From assembly GCA_036499395.1 (NCBI GenBank), contig DASYDW010000021.1:1-57032 (forward strand): a stretch of 57,032 nt of DNA. The letters run 5' to 3'. Position numbers and translations under genes: made by a program. Below, in pieces: positions 26,362-37,508 of the stretch (within the stretch, counting starts at the first letter, position 1; the number at the start of each line of letters is the position of its first letter). The notes under the pieces were generated by a model. The model was given only the letters and a program-made list of their open reading frames with translations, did not search any database and was not told the DNA's origin. This DNA is from Pirellulales bacterium. GTDB taxonomy: Bacteria; Planctomycetota; Planctomycetia; Pirellulales; JACPPG01.

Positions 26362-26796
26362 GAAAGTCAGTTGGATTTGGTTTCGTTGTCTTGGGCATCG
26401 AACAGCTTTTTGGTCGTTGTCCGAGGGATTGACGCATGCGCGCACCGATTCCTCCTTCGCCTACATGAAAACCGCGTTCCAAGCTGTTGCATTCGCTCAA
26501 GACCGCATTGAGTTGCCCGACCGAGGTGCAACCGAGGCAATGGGTTGCGCCGTCTAGAGAAAAGTTTAATTTCCTTGCACTGCGCAGCCTTCCGGCAGGA
26601 TTTGCCCGTTCGCAAGGCAACCGTTGTATACCCGCCCGGCAAGAGTCGTCGGATTGCTTCGGATTTCCGAAGAAGCGTCTCGCAATCAAGTTTCGGGCGC
26701 CTTCGTTGCATTAGCAGCCCCGCGATTGCGAGCACGAAGTCGTGCTCATGCGGCCGTCGCGAATTGCGAAAACTGCTGTGAAGTTGTGGAGTTTCG
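26362..26796. promoter_or_regulatory. Divergent control region of the nitrate locus with two leader hairpins
   Basis: The region separates the sensor kinase from the nitrate operon. On the operon side it holds CTTCGG-ATTT-CCGAAG (26657-26672), enclosed by GATTGC/GCAATC (26652-26657, 26682-26687), and GAGCACG-AAGT-CGTGCTC (26730-26747), 50 bases before the transporter ATG. Neither has a T-tract. The loops do not fit the hexanucleotide A1/G4 pattern of ANTAR antiterminator targets. Either hairpin could act in the leader RNA, or the palindromes could be DNA operators for the response regulator. Confidence 0.35.
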
Positions 26797-28176
26797 ATGC
26801 AAGTTCAAGTCAAAGCGGATCGGATCGAGTTACTCACGTTCTCTTCGCCGGCGATGCGGGCCTTTCACATGACGTGGATGGCTTTCTTTCTTTGCTTTTT
26901 CTCCTGGTTTGGTATCGCGCCGTTGATGCCCGTGGTCCGAGCAGAGTTCGGTTTCACGAAAGATCAGGTGGGATGGTGCATAATCGGGTCCGTAGCGCTG
27001 ACGACCGTTGCCCGACTATTCGTGGGCTGGCTTTGTGACCGATTCGGGCCACGGCTAACGTACACCGGACTGCTGTTGTTTGGATCTCTCCCGGTGATGG
27101 GAATTGGCCTGGCGCACGATTTCGCCACGTTCTTGTGCTTCCGCGTTCTGATCGGCGTGATCGGCGCTGCGTTTGTCATTACTCAGTACCACACGTCGCA
27201 AATGTTCTCAGATCGCTGCGTCGGCACGGCCAATGCCACAACGGCCGGTTGGGGAAACTTTGGAGGCGGTGTCACTCATGTGGTCATGCCGCTGGTATTT
27301 GCCTGCTTTGTCTCGACGCTGGGGTTTTCGCCCGCGACGGGTTGGCGGGCCTCGATGCTTGTAGCGGGCGCAACCTGTCTGGCGATGGGCGTGGCCTATT
27401 GCTTCTTTACACAAGACACTCCCGCCGGAAACTTTCGTGACCTTCGCGCTGACGCAGCCGCCAAACGGTCAATTCGTGGCGCCTTCTGGCGCGCGTGTCG
27501 CGACCCTCGCGCTTGGGGACTCTTCGCGGCCTATGGCCTCTGCTTCGGCGTCGAACTCACTATCGACAATGTTGCGGCGATGTACTTTGTGGATCATTTT
27601 CCCGAACTCGGCAGTGACAATATGGTTCCGGTGCGGGCGCTTTCGATCGCCGGGCTCTGCGCGAGCGTTTTTGGAGGCATGAGCGTCTTCGCCCGCACGC
27701 TGGGGGGCTACGCCGCTGACCGTTGCGGGAATAAGTGGGGCTTTTCTGCCCGCGTCAAATGGCTGTTTTTCGTGCTCTTTTGCGAAGGGCTGTTGCTAAT
27801 GCTCTTCTCGCAGATGCGCGGACTCTATACGGCCATACCGGCCTTGATGTTGTGTGGTCTCTTCGTCCACATGGCCGCCGGGGCGACGTTCGCCGTCGTG
27901 CCATTTGTGAATCGAACCGCGCTGGGATCCATCGCAGGCATCGTGGGCGCCGGTGGCAACGCGGGCGCCGTGTTGTCTGGATTGCTGTTCAAGAGCGACG
28001 CCCTGAGTTGGCCGTCGGCTTTCTTTCTGGTGGGAACCGTGGTGACCCTCGGGTCGTTTTCCAGCTTGCTGATTACGGACCGAGCCCGCGAATACGCTTC
28101 AGAACAAAGCCACGCCGGCGCCACCGGTGCACGCCGGCGCGACACCGAGTTGGCCAACGCAATCATCTCTGGATGA
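26797..28176 (+). CDS. narK: Nitrate/nitrite transporter, MFS NarK/NrtP family
   Basis: A 459-residue, 12-helix major facilitator. Family signatures: FFSWFGIAPLMPVVRAEFG in helix 1, the Arg in RLFVGWLCDRFGPR, the nitrate signature AGWGNFGGGVTHVVMP in helix 5 and GAGGNAGAVLSGLLF in helix 11. Arg residues in helices 2 and 8 that coordinate nitrate in NarK-type carriers appear conserved (TVARLFVGW and FARTLGGYAADR). It imports nitrate for the downstream reductases. A GTGGAG site lies 5 nt before the ATG. Its stop overlaps the next start (ATGA). Direction of transport (uptake versus nitrite export) cannot be fixed from sequence; the assimilatory context favours uptake. Confidence 0.9.
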   Translation: MQVQVKADRIELLTFSSPAMRAFHMTWMAFFLCFFSWFGIAPLMPVVRAEFGFTKDQVGWCIIGSVALTTVARLFVGWLCDRFGPRLTYTGLLLFGSLPVMGIGLAHDFATFLCFRVLIGVIGAAFVITQYHTSQMFSDRCVGTANATTAGWGNFGGGVTHVVMPLVFACFVSTLGFSPATGWRASMLVAGATCLAMGVAYCFFTQDTPAGNFRDLRADAAAKRSIRGAFWRACRDPRAWGLFAAYGLCFGVELTIDNVAAMYFVDHFPELGSDNMVPVRALSIAGLCASVFGGMSVFARTLGGYAADRCGNKWGFSARVKWLFFVLFCEGLLLMLFSQMRGLYTAIPALMLCGLFVHMAAGATFAVVPFVNRTALGSIAGIVGAGGNAGAVLSGLLFKSDALSWPSAFFLVGTVVTLGSFSSLLITDRAREYASEQSHAGATGARRRDTELANAIISG

Positions 28177-31100
28177 ATTACATGATTGACGCCGTGAAGA
28201 ATAACCCTGTCAGCGACCGTGACGGCGACGCCCTGCAGTCCGAGGCAGAACGCCCGCGTAAAACCGTCGTCGTGATTGGCAACGGTATGGTCGGGCTCCG
28301 CTTCTGCGAGAAACTGGTCGAGTTCGATACCGCTGGCGAATTTCGGATCGTGACGTTCTGCGAGGAGCCGCGGGCCGCCTACGACCGCGTCGGATTGACT
28401 ACGTTCTTCGCGCATCGCGATGCTGAAAAGCTGATGCTCGCGCGGCGGGAGTGGTACCACGAGCAAGGCATTGAACTGCACTTGGGGGACCGAGCCAATG
28501 CGATCGACCGCAAGCGTCAACTTGTGCGATCGGAAAAGGGCGTCGAGATCCACTACGACATCGTGGTGCTGGCGACCGGCTCGTTTCCTTTCGTGCCGCC
28601 GATTCCGGGAATCGACAAACGAGGCGTTTTCGTCTATCGCACGATTGAAGATCTCCAGCGGATTATCGAATTCGCTGAAGGGGCACGCCGCTGCGCCGTG
28701 CTGGGCGGGGGACTGCTGGGACTTGAGGCCGCCCGCGCTGCGCATGAGTTGGGACTCGAAACGCACGTCATCGAGTTCAGCCCACGGTTGATGCCACGGC
28801 AAATCGACGAAGCCGGATCGAAGACGCTGATCAAGCGGATCGAGGCGATGGGCGTGCGCGTGCACCTCGGGATGTCGTCAAAGGCTGTGCATGGAAATGG
28901 ATCCGTCGAGCGTTTGGAGTTTACCGACGGCAAATCGCTCGATCTGGAGATGATTATCGTCTCGGCCGGAATTCGGCCGCGGGATGACCTCGCGAAAGGT
29001 TGCGGACTGGCGCTCGGCGAGCGCGGCGGCATCCTCGTCAACGATCATCTGCAGACGTCGGATCCCAACATCTTTGCGATCGGCGAATGCGCCTCGCACC
29101 GGGGCATGGTCTACGGGTTAGTCGCCCCCGGTTATGAGATGGCCGAAGTTGTGGCGGCAAACCTCACAGGCGCCGAGCGACACTTCGCCGGGACCGATCT
29201 CTCGACCAAGCTGAAGCTGATGGGCTGCGATGTCGCCTCCTTTGGCGATTACGAAGCACCGCCGGAGCGGGCGACGCCACTGGTCTTCGAAGATCCCTTT
29301 GCCGGCGTCTATAAGAAGCTGCTGTTCAGTCTGGATGGCACGCGACTGCTGGGCGGTATTTTAGTGGGTGACGCGTCGTCGTACGGCGTCTGCTCTGTCT
29401 TGGCCAAAGCAGCGGGCCCACTGCCTTGCCAACCGCACGAACTGCTAGTCGGTACTTCCAGTGGCGCCTCGGCGCTGGGTTCGCCCGACGCGATGCCGGA
29501 CGAGGCTCAAATCTGCTCATGCAATAATGTCAGCAAGGGGCAGATTTGCTCGGCGATTCGCGAGCAGAATCTTGAAACGGTTAGCGACGTGAAGCAATGC
29601 ACCCGCGCCGGTACAGGCTGCGGCGGCTGCCTGCCGATGGTGACCGATTTGTTTCACGCTGAGCTCAAGAAAGCCGGCAAAGCAATCTCGACTCGACTTT
29701 GCGAACATTTTTCGCTCTCTCGCACGGAGCTCTTTGGCACGATTAAGATCAAGCAACTCAAAACGTTTGACGCCGTGCTGGCGGATTGTGGTCAAGGTCA
29801 CGGCTGCGAAACTTGCAAGCCTGTCGTGGCTTCGATTCTGGCTAGTCTTTGGAACGAAGACATTCTCGACACTCCCCACCAGACGCTGCAGGACACGAAC
29901 GATCGTTTTCTGGCGAATCTGCAGCGTGGCGGATCGTACAGTGTTGTGCCCCGCGTGCCCGGCGGAGAGATCACGCCGGACAAGTTGATCGTGCTGGGCG
30001 AAGTGGCGAAGGAGTATGCGCTCTACACAAAGATCACCGGCGGCCAGCGGGTCGATCTTTTCGGCGCACAGGTCCAGGATCTGCCCGATATCTGGGAGCG
30101 GCTCGTCGATGCCGGGTTCGAGAGCGGGCACGCTTACGGCAAATCGCTGCGGACCGTCAAGAGCTGTGTTGGCACGTCCTGGTGCCGCTACGGCGTGCAA
30201 GATTCAGTCGGGTTCGCGATCCGCGTTGAGAATCGTTACAAGGGAATTCGTTCGCCTCACAAAATCAAAATGGCAGTGTCAGGCTGCGTCCGCGAATGTG
30301 CCGAAGCGCAGTCCAAAGACGTCGGACTGATTGCCACCGAGAACGGCTATAACCTCTACGTTTGTGGCAATGGCGGTTCGAAACCGCGTCACGCTGAGCT
30401 GCTGGCTACCGATCTCGACGAAGAGACCGCCATCCGTTACGTCGATCGCTTTCTGATGTACTACATCAGCACGGCCGACAAGTTAACTCGCACCAGCGTG
30501 TGGCGAGAAAAGCTCGAAGGGGGCATCGAGCACATTCGCGACGTTGTCGTCCACGACAAGCTGGGACTGGCAGCCGAGTTGGAAGCGATGATCGCACGGC
30601 TAATGGACACCTATCAATGCGAATGGTCCGCCGTCGTGCGCGATCCGGAAAAGCGTAAGCGGTTTCAGCAGTTCGCCAACATCGAAGAAACGGAATCGTG
30701 CATCGAGATGGTTTCAGAGCGCGGCCAGCAACGCCCTGGTTCGTGGCCTGCCGACTTTGTCTCGCTGGAACAATTCCGCTCGCTCAGCAATCTCCCGCCG
30801 ATCGAGCAAGCAACCTCGTGGGTTCGCGTTGGCGCTATCTCGGATTTTCCCAAGGATGGTGGCGCTGCGATCAAGTACGGTCGCGTGCAAATCGCTGTCT
30901 TCAATTTTACGAGCCGCGGCGAGTGGTACGCCAGTCAGAACATGTGTCCGCACAAAAAGGCCTTCGTCCTTTCACGGGGCATTGTGGGAGACGCCAGCGG
31001 CGTGCCGAAGGTTGCCTGTCCACTCCACAAGAAGACGTTTTCCTTGGTCTCGGGTGAATCGCTCCAGAAAGAAGAATATCGCATCCACACGTTCCCGGTC

Positions 31101-31280
31101 CGTATCGACGGGGGCGACGTATACCTAGATCTGCCGCCGACCGATGTGCTCGATAAGGAACTTGCGACCGAAATTGGCTGCCGACTAGCGACCTCCTGCG
31201 AATCGCACGCCGCAAATAACCAGTCGGCCGCGACCGCCGAACCGGTTCTTTCACTGGTGGGACCAGCGGAGGAGGTCTGA
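28173..31280 (+). CDS. nirB: NAD(P)H-type assimilatory nitrite reductase, NirB-NirD fusion
   Basis: A 1035-residue fusion. Residues about 28-430 form an FAD/NAD(P)H rubredoxin-reductase-like part (VVVIGNGMVGLRFCEKL, then VLGGGLLGLEAARAAHELG). BFD-like [2Fe-2S] motifs follow (CSCNNVSKGQIC about 448, GTGCGGC about 484, and a second set GHGCETC about 540). The siroheme reductase part has [4Fe-4S] ligands CVGTSWC (about 665) and CVREC (about 706). The last 110 residues are a NirD-like Rieske domain with CPH (about 924) and CPLH (about 948) both intact. The enzyme reduces nitrite to ammonium. The start overlaps the transporter stop; MIDAVKN three codons later is an alternative. E. coli keeps NirB and NirD separate, and its NirD lacks Rieske ligands. 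Confidence 0.9.
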   Translation: MNYMIDAVKNNPVSDRDGDALQSEAERPRKTVVVIGNGMVGLRFCEKLVEFDTAGEFRIVTFCEEPRAAYDRVGLTTFFAHRDAEKLMLARREWYHEQGIELHLGDRANAIDRKRQLVRSEKGVEIHYDIVVLATGSFPFVPPIPGIDKRGVFVYRTIEDLQRIIEFAEGARRCAVLGGGLLGLEAARAAHELGLETHVIEFSPRLMPRQIDEAGSKTLIKRIEAMGVRVHLGMSSKAVHGNGSVERLEFTDGKSLDLEMIIVSAGIRPRDDLAKGCGLALGERGGILVNDHLQTSDPNIFAIGECASHRGMVYGLVAPGYEMAEVVAANLTGAERHFAGTDLSTKLKLMGCDVASFGDYEAPPERATPLVFEDPFAGVYKKLLFSLDGTRLLGGILVGDASSYGVCSVLAKAAGPLPCQPHELLVGTSSGASALGSPDAMPDEAQICSCNNVSKGQICSAIREQNLETVSDVKQCTRAGTGCGGCLPMVTDLFHAELKKAGKAISTRLCEHFSLSRTELFGTIKIKQLKTFDAVLADCGQGHGCETCKPVVASILASLWNEDILDTPHQTLQDTNDRFLANLQRGGSYSVVPRVPGGEITPDKLIVLGEVAKEYALYTKITGGQRVDLFGAQVQDLPDIWERLVDAGFESGHAYGKSLRTVKSCVGTSWCRYGVQDSVGFAIRVENRYKGIRSPHKIKMAVSGCVRECAEAQSKDVGLIATENGYNLYVCGNGGSKPRHAELLATDLDEETAIRYVDRFLMYYISTADKLTRTSVWREKLEGGIEHIRDVVVHDKLGLAAELEAMIARLMDTYQCEWSAVVRDPEKRKRFQQFANIEETESCIEMVSERGQQRPGSWPADFVSLEQFRSLSNLPPIEQATSWVRVGAISDFPKDGGAAIKYGRVQIAVFNFTSRGEWYASQNMCPHKKAFVLSRGIVGDASGVPKVACPLHKKTFSLVSGESLQKEEYRIHTFPVRIDGGDVYLDLPPTDVLDKELATEIGCRLATSCESHAANNQSAATAEPVLSLVGPAEEV

Positions 31281-33009
31281 TGCTTGACGTGCTCGCGACT
31301 GCAGAGACGATCGCGCCTCGGCAGAAGGTCGACAACAATCCAGTGGCATTGCTCGAACGGCTTCTGAGCGAACAGCAAGACCTGACGGCCGTCGAGCGGT
31401 TTGCGAAGTCGCACGACGCTGTCGATACATCGCACAGGACCAAGCGCTATCAGCAGCTTCTGCCCGCGTCACCGCCAGGGCCGGGTCAGCAGTACGCGTT
31501 CGAAGTGGACCTCGACCGCTGCTCTGGTTGCAAGGCCTGTGTCACGGCGTGCCACAACCTCAACGGTCTCGATACGCAGGAGGCCTGGCGCGACGTCGGT
31601 TTGCTGGTCGGCGGGACAAGCTCACTTCCCGTTATTCAACACGTCACCACGGCCTGTCATCATTGCCTTGAGCCGGCCTGTCTGACAGCTTGTCCGGTGA
31701 ATGCGTACGAAAAGGACCCGCTTACCGGCATCGTCAAGCATTTGGACGACCAATGCTTTGGTTGCCAATACTGCACACTGGCTTGTCCTTACGACGTGCC
31801 GAAATATCACCCAGGCAAAGGCATCGTTCGCAAATGCGATATGTGTTCGACGCGACTGGCGGCTGGCGAAGCGCCGGCCTGCGTGCAGGCCTGCCCTAGT
31901 CAGGCGATCGCCATCCGCGTGGTCAATGTCCACCAGGTGATTGAGGACGCCGAAGCATCGCTTTTCTTACCGGCGGCGCCTGATTCTCAGATTGCGTATC
32001 CCACGACGACGTACAAAAGTCGTCGCGTGCTGCCGCGCAACATGCTGCCAGTCGACTATTTTCAAGTCAGTCGGCAACATCCCCATTGGCCGCTTGTAGT
32101 GATGTTGGTGTTAACCCAACTTTCTGTAGGCGCTTTTGCTTGCGGGATTGGTTTGCAGTGGTTTGTCAGCAGCCAATCGATCGCGATGATTCGGCCCGTG
32201 CAGGCGGTGATGGCCCTAATCTTCGGGCTGCTCGCGCTTGGCTCGAGCGTGTTCCATTTGGGTCGACCGCAATACGCGTTTCGAGCCGTGCTGGGGCTTC
32301 GCCACTCTTGGCTCAGTCGCGAGATCGTGGTGTTCGGACTCTTCGCGGCGCTCGCCTGCGTCTATTCGGCCGCAGTTGTCGTGCCAGTCAATCGGCAGGC
32401 CGATTGGCCGTTGCCGCAGCAATGGATCAGCTACCTGGCCGGGAGCGTCGTTAGCGTTGGCGCCCTGGCGGTGTTTTGCTCAGTGATGATCTACGCGTCG
32501 GTGCGACGCGATTTCTGGGACTTTTCACGCACGATCACTCGCTTTGCGCTGACCTCGGCGCTCCTTGGCTTAGCGACGCTGTGGCTAAGTCTAGCGGCGT
32601 TGGCTTTGATTCAGCCTACCGAATCGCACCTCGCGCTCGTCGCCTCTGTTGGACCGACGATCTGTTACAGCCTAATGATCGTTACTACAGTCAAGCTTGG
32701 CTGGGAAGCGATGCTGCTGCGGCATTTGTTGTCGCGAGTAATGACTCCCCTGAAGCGATCGGCGCTATTGATGATTCGCGATCTGGCGAATCCAGCCCTG
32801 GCGAGATTTGCAGTGGGCGCCTTGGGAGGCCTTGTCGCGCCGGCTTTGCTACTGAGTCAATTCTCTACTCTGACACTCGATAATGCGCAGCTTCAGCTCG
32901 GAGTCGCTACCCTGCTGTTGTTCGGCGCTTCACTCGCCGGTGAGTTGCTCGAGCGGTACCTATTCTTTGCCGCCGTCGCCGCGCCGCGGATGCCGGGAGG
33001 AATTCGCTG

Positions 33010-33010
<1 letters not shown>
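31280..33010 (+). CDS. DmsB-DmsC-like fusion: four-cluster ferredoxin plus membrane anchor
   Basis: A 576-residue protein. Residues about 70-225 have four complete cysteine sets for [4Fe-4S] clusters: [35 protein letters not shown], and CDMC followed by CVQAC, the DmsB/NrfC type. From about residue 272 come eight hydrophobic helices resembling DmsC anchors ([41 protein letters not shown]). In DMSO-type enzymes the C subunit oxidises menaquinol and B wires electrons to the molybdenum subunit. Here both are one chain placed between nitrite reductase and nitrate reductase, so it probably feeds quinol electrons to the nitrate reductase. The ATG overlaps the NirBD stop (TGATG), with GGAGG just upstream. 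Confidence 0.88.
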
Positions 33011-35241
<2,231 letters not shown>

Positions 35242-35254
35242 CGTATGTTCGAGA

Positions 35255-35413
35255 TCACGGTTCCCTTGAGTCAATCAGCGCGACAATCGCTTTACGAATT
35301 GCCGCCGGCAGCCCATCCCAGCTAGCAATCACTCGCTGCAAACCAATGTCATTCGATGCCGTTTCGAGCCAATTGAGGATCCCAGCATGCAGCGCATTTG
35401 CAGCGCGGCACAT
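35255..35413 (-). CDS. Small MCRAA-family hypothetical protein (52 residues)
   Basis: A 52-codon frame: MCRAANALHAGILNWLETAS, then a stretch with SWDGLPAAIRKAIVALID. It aligns to the N-terminal 60 residues of the protein at 23338-23712, sharing MCRAA-AL, W-L, SW-LP-IR-A-V-L-D. As in that copy, the frame upstream of ATG 35413 stays open through the T-arm-like element (SCSYVDCN and GATGFEPE), with a Cys-rich join CNMC. It sits just past the nitrate reductase gene on the opposite strand and shares no visible operon. It could be a genuine small protein, a truncated gene, or the coding part of a dispersed element; function unknown. Confidence 0.5.
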   Translation of the reverse strand: MCRAANALHAGILNWLETASNDIGLQRVIASWDGLPAAIRKAIVALIDSREP

Positions 35414-35490
35414 GTTGCAATCGACGTAACTGCAAGACGCGACTTCACTTGCCGAAAAATCAAGCTCAGGTTCAAATCCTGTCGCCCCGA
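35400..35490 (+). repeat. tRNA T-arm-like dispersed element, copy 3
   Basis: A 91-base block collinear with 23699-23789. It has AACTGCAAG at 35428 and CAGG-TTCAAAT-CCTG (35467-35481), a 4-bp perfect T-stem with a 7-nt T-loop, then TCGCCCCGA as in a tRNA acceptor strand. No tRNA body precedes it. On the minus strand it overlaps the start of the 52-residue MCRAA gene. This is the best preserved copy in the window. Confidence 0.6.
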
Positions 35491-36072
35491 CTAGACTTAC
35501 GACGATTGCCCTAGGTTGGTAGTTGCACTAACTTCTCATTTTTGCCGGTGATTTCTTCTTAAGGGGCTCTGCATCGCGCGAGGGCGTGCATGTCGCGTCG
35601 CGACTTTCAGCAAGTCCGAAGCCCTTCGCGTTTGACGACTTAGAGGTTAATGTTGAACGCGTTTTCTCGACGCGGCTGACGGCCAAAAACCCTGGGTGGT
35701 TGAATCAGTGTCAAGCGGTCGCGAGCCGCTTGGTGGAACGAAATCGCCATGCTGGAGTCTGTTCCCTACAGCGCCGTAGATTCGGATCGGAGCAGCGTTT
35801 AACCAAGCGCGCACGCGATCAGGTCACGCCCACCTGAGCGGGCCTGGATGCGGCCGTTTCCGTGATTCGGCCGACGCGCTCAACGCCGCAGAAGTCTGCG
35901 TTGGGCGCCGTCCGGAAAAGCGGTCAATTTCTGAAGATGTCACGCACACGTGAGTAAAGGAGACTAAACCACTGACTCCCACGCGATTTGTCATGTCGGG
36001 GTGAGTCAGAGTGCAGGCGCGACACGTCGCTTACCGACGAGCCGCCGGCGTCGCCCCCGCGAGCCCGTAGCG
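35491..36072. other. Intergenic region between the MCRAA element and a PEP-CTERM gene
   Basis: No convincing gene. A plus-strand 83-codon frame (35586-35837) has no motif or ribosome site. CTGACTC/GAGTCAG (35972-35978, 36003-36009) lies 65-100 bases downstream of the minus-strand PEP-CTERM gene and could contribute to termination, though without a T-tract. Confidence 0.4.
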
Positions 36073-36984
36073 TTAAGGACGTTGGCGTTGCCACGCCAGC
36101 AATGCGCCGAGCGCGGCAAGGAGGATGCCGGACGGTTCGGGGACGGGCGTAACGCTCGCCCAGTCGGAGCCGAATCGGATTTCATCGAACAAGCCGCCGC
36201 CGGTTTTCGTGATCAGATCAAACGGCACAAATCGGTCCCCTACCAGGCTGAGAGTGTTGAACGCGATATTGAGGCCCGATAGCGTTCCGCCGTTGACGCC
36301 GGCGAGAAATGTCGGCTCGGTCGACAGCCCGAGCTGGGGATCGACCCATACCGTGGCGGTGTCATTGCCGGGCCCCATCTCCAGCTTGAGCACAAATAGT
36401 TGTGCTTGCGATGAATTGCTGGGCGGCGCAATGGGCACACCGTTGATGGTGCAGTTGGCGTTAACCTGATTGACGACCTGCAGCACGGGAGCGCCGCCGT
36501 TAAGCAGGTTCACGATCGCAGAGTTGTTACCTAAACTCACCGGCGAACCCGCAGACGACAAAAAGCTCATATACAACACGCCCTGATCGATCTGTGTGCC
36601 GGTGCTGGTAAAGGTTGGTCCAAATGCGGGCACATCGAGTCCTCGGGTGGCGATACCGACGCCGTCGTGTCCCACCGACGTCTTCAGTGTGGAAATCTTA
36701 ACCATTCCGCCCGCGACGGGAAGATCATTGCCGAATCCGTCGGCATACGACAACTGACCGGTATCGATCGCTCCGGTTGCGCTGCCTTGGGTGTTAGCGA
36801 AACTCCATGCGCCGGTGTAGCCTGTGACCGGCGGCTGCTGACCACCGATCCCACCCAGCGCATACGCGCCAGCACCGAGATTGAAAGGTTCGTACGAGAT
36901 GGTCGAGGCGATAGCAACGCGCCCAGCGAATACGATTGTGAGCAAGACATGGACGAGCGAGATAATTGAATTGCGACATGCCAT
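36073..36984 (-). CDS. PEP-CTERM sorting-domain protein 4
   Basis: A 303-residue exported protein with signal peptide (IISLVHVLLTIVFAGRVAIA) and C-terminal signal VTPVPEPSGILLAALGALLA ending WQRQRP. The body resembles concanavalin-like beta-sandwich proteins of planctomycetes (YEPFNLGAGAYALGG near the start, FDEIRFGSDWASV before the sorting signal), commonly described as LamG-like, but no catalytic motif is seen. A GAGGT site precedes the ATG. It stands alone between the nitrate and molybdoenzyme loci. Confidence 0.8.
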   Translation of the reverse strand: MACRNSIISLVHVLLTIVFAGRVAIASTISYEPFNLGAGAYALGGIGGQQPPVTGYTGAWSFANTQGSATGAIDTGQLSYADGFGNDLPVAGGMVKISTLKTSVGHDGVGIATRGLDVPAFGPTFTSTGTQIDQGVLYMSFLSSAGSPVSLGNNSAIVNLLNGGAPVLQVVNQVNANCTINGVPIAPPSNSSQAQLFVLKLEMGPGNDTATVWVDPQLGLSTEPTFLAGVNGGTLSGLNIAFNTLSLVGDRFVPFDLITKTGGGLFDEIRFGSDWASVTPVPEPSGILLAALGALLAWQRQRP

Positions 36985-37508
36985 ATCGCTACCTCATAGC
37001 AATCGGACGTGTCCATGACGTCGCGATGCGGCATCCATGCCGCGACAAGTCGCGCGACGCGGGGCTAGCGCTCAAGATAGGAGAATCGGAGAACAACCGC
37101 AACGGTCCAACTGGGGACCCATCCACGCATGGACATCATTGTTGACCAACCGGCGAGAAGGGCCGCGGGTGCCCAATGACGAACCGTCCCGGGTCACTTG
37201 GGAGACTCACGGAACCGTCGGGGCGCGTCGCTCTGGACGAAAACCTTGAGACTAGCCGATATAGTGATGGTGACCTGCCCCCACCAAAGATACCGATGTT
37301 TAAGTTAGAGTTTGGTGCTTTTGTTCTTCGGCCGTGGTCTGGAGTTGGAGCGCAGCGGAAGCGGAAGACCGCGGCCGAGTCGCGTCGGATGCAGGGGGCC
37401 TGTAGCCCAGTGAGCTGACGGAATTCGATTCCTGTTCGATCGTCTGTAATCTGCCGGATGAGCGCGAGTCGCAGTAAGAAGCTGCAGTCGCGCACGGAGA
37501 AAAGATGA
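36985..37508. other. Intergenic region with a possible insertion-sequence terminus
   Basis: No gene is recognised in 520 bases. TGACCTGCCCCC at 37271-37282 resembles the end sequence of some IS3-family elements and is followed by AT-richer sequence, but no transposase fragment or matching opposite end was found. The 37400-37435 stretch (GTAGCCCAGTGAGCTGACGG followed by AATTCGATTCC) vaguely recalls a tRNA end but does not fold as one. Confidence 0.3.

Noticed and set aside
26652..26747. ANTAR-type antiterminator target before the nitrate operon
   Set aside because: Loops are tetranucleotides ATTT and AAGT, not hexanucleotides with A1 and G4, and no terminator U-tract follows; no ANTAR protein is encoded in the window.
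27735..28172. N-terminal extension of the nitrite reductase frame into the transporter gene
   Set aside because: The extension is Arg-rich, overlaps conserved transporter sequence, and the ATG at 28173 sits in a normal 4-base overlap just before the FAD-binding motif.
35586..35837. An 83-codon plus-strand frame
   Set aside because: No motif, no ribosome site and no neighbour that would suggest co-expression.
37271..37282. An IS3-family element
   Set aside because: Only a 12-base end-like sequence is seen; there is no transposase fragment, second end or target duplication.
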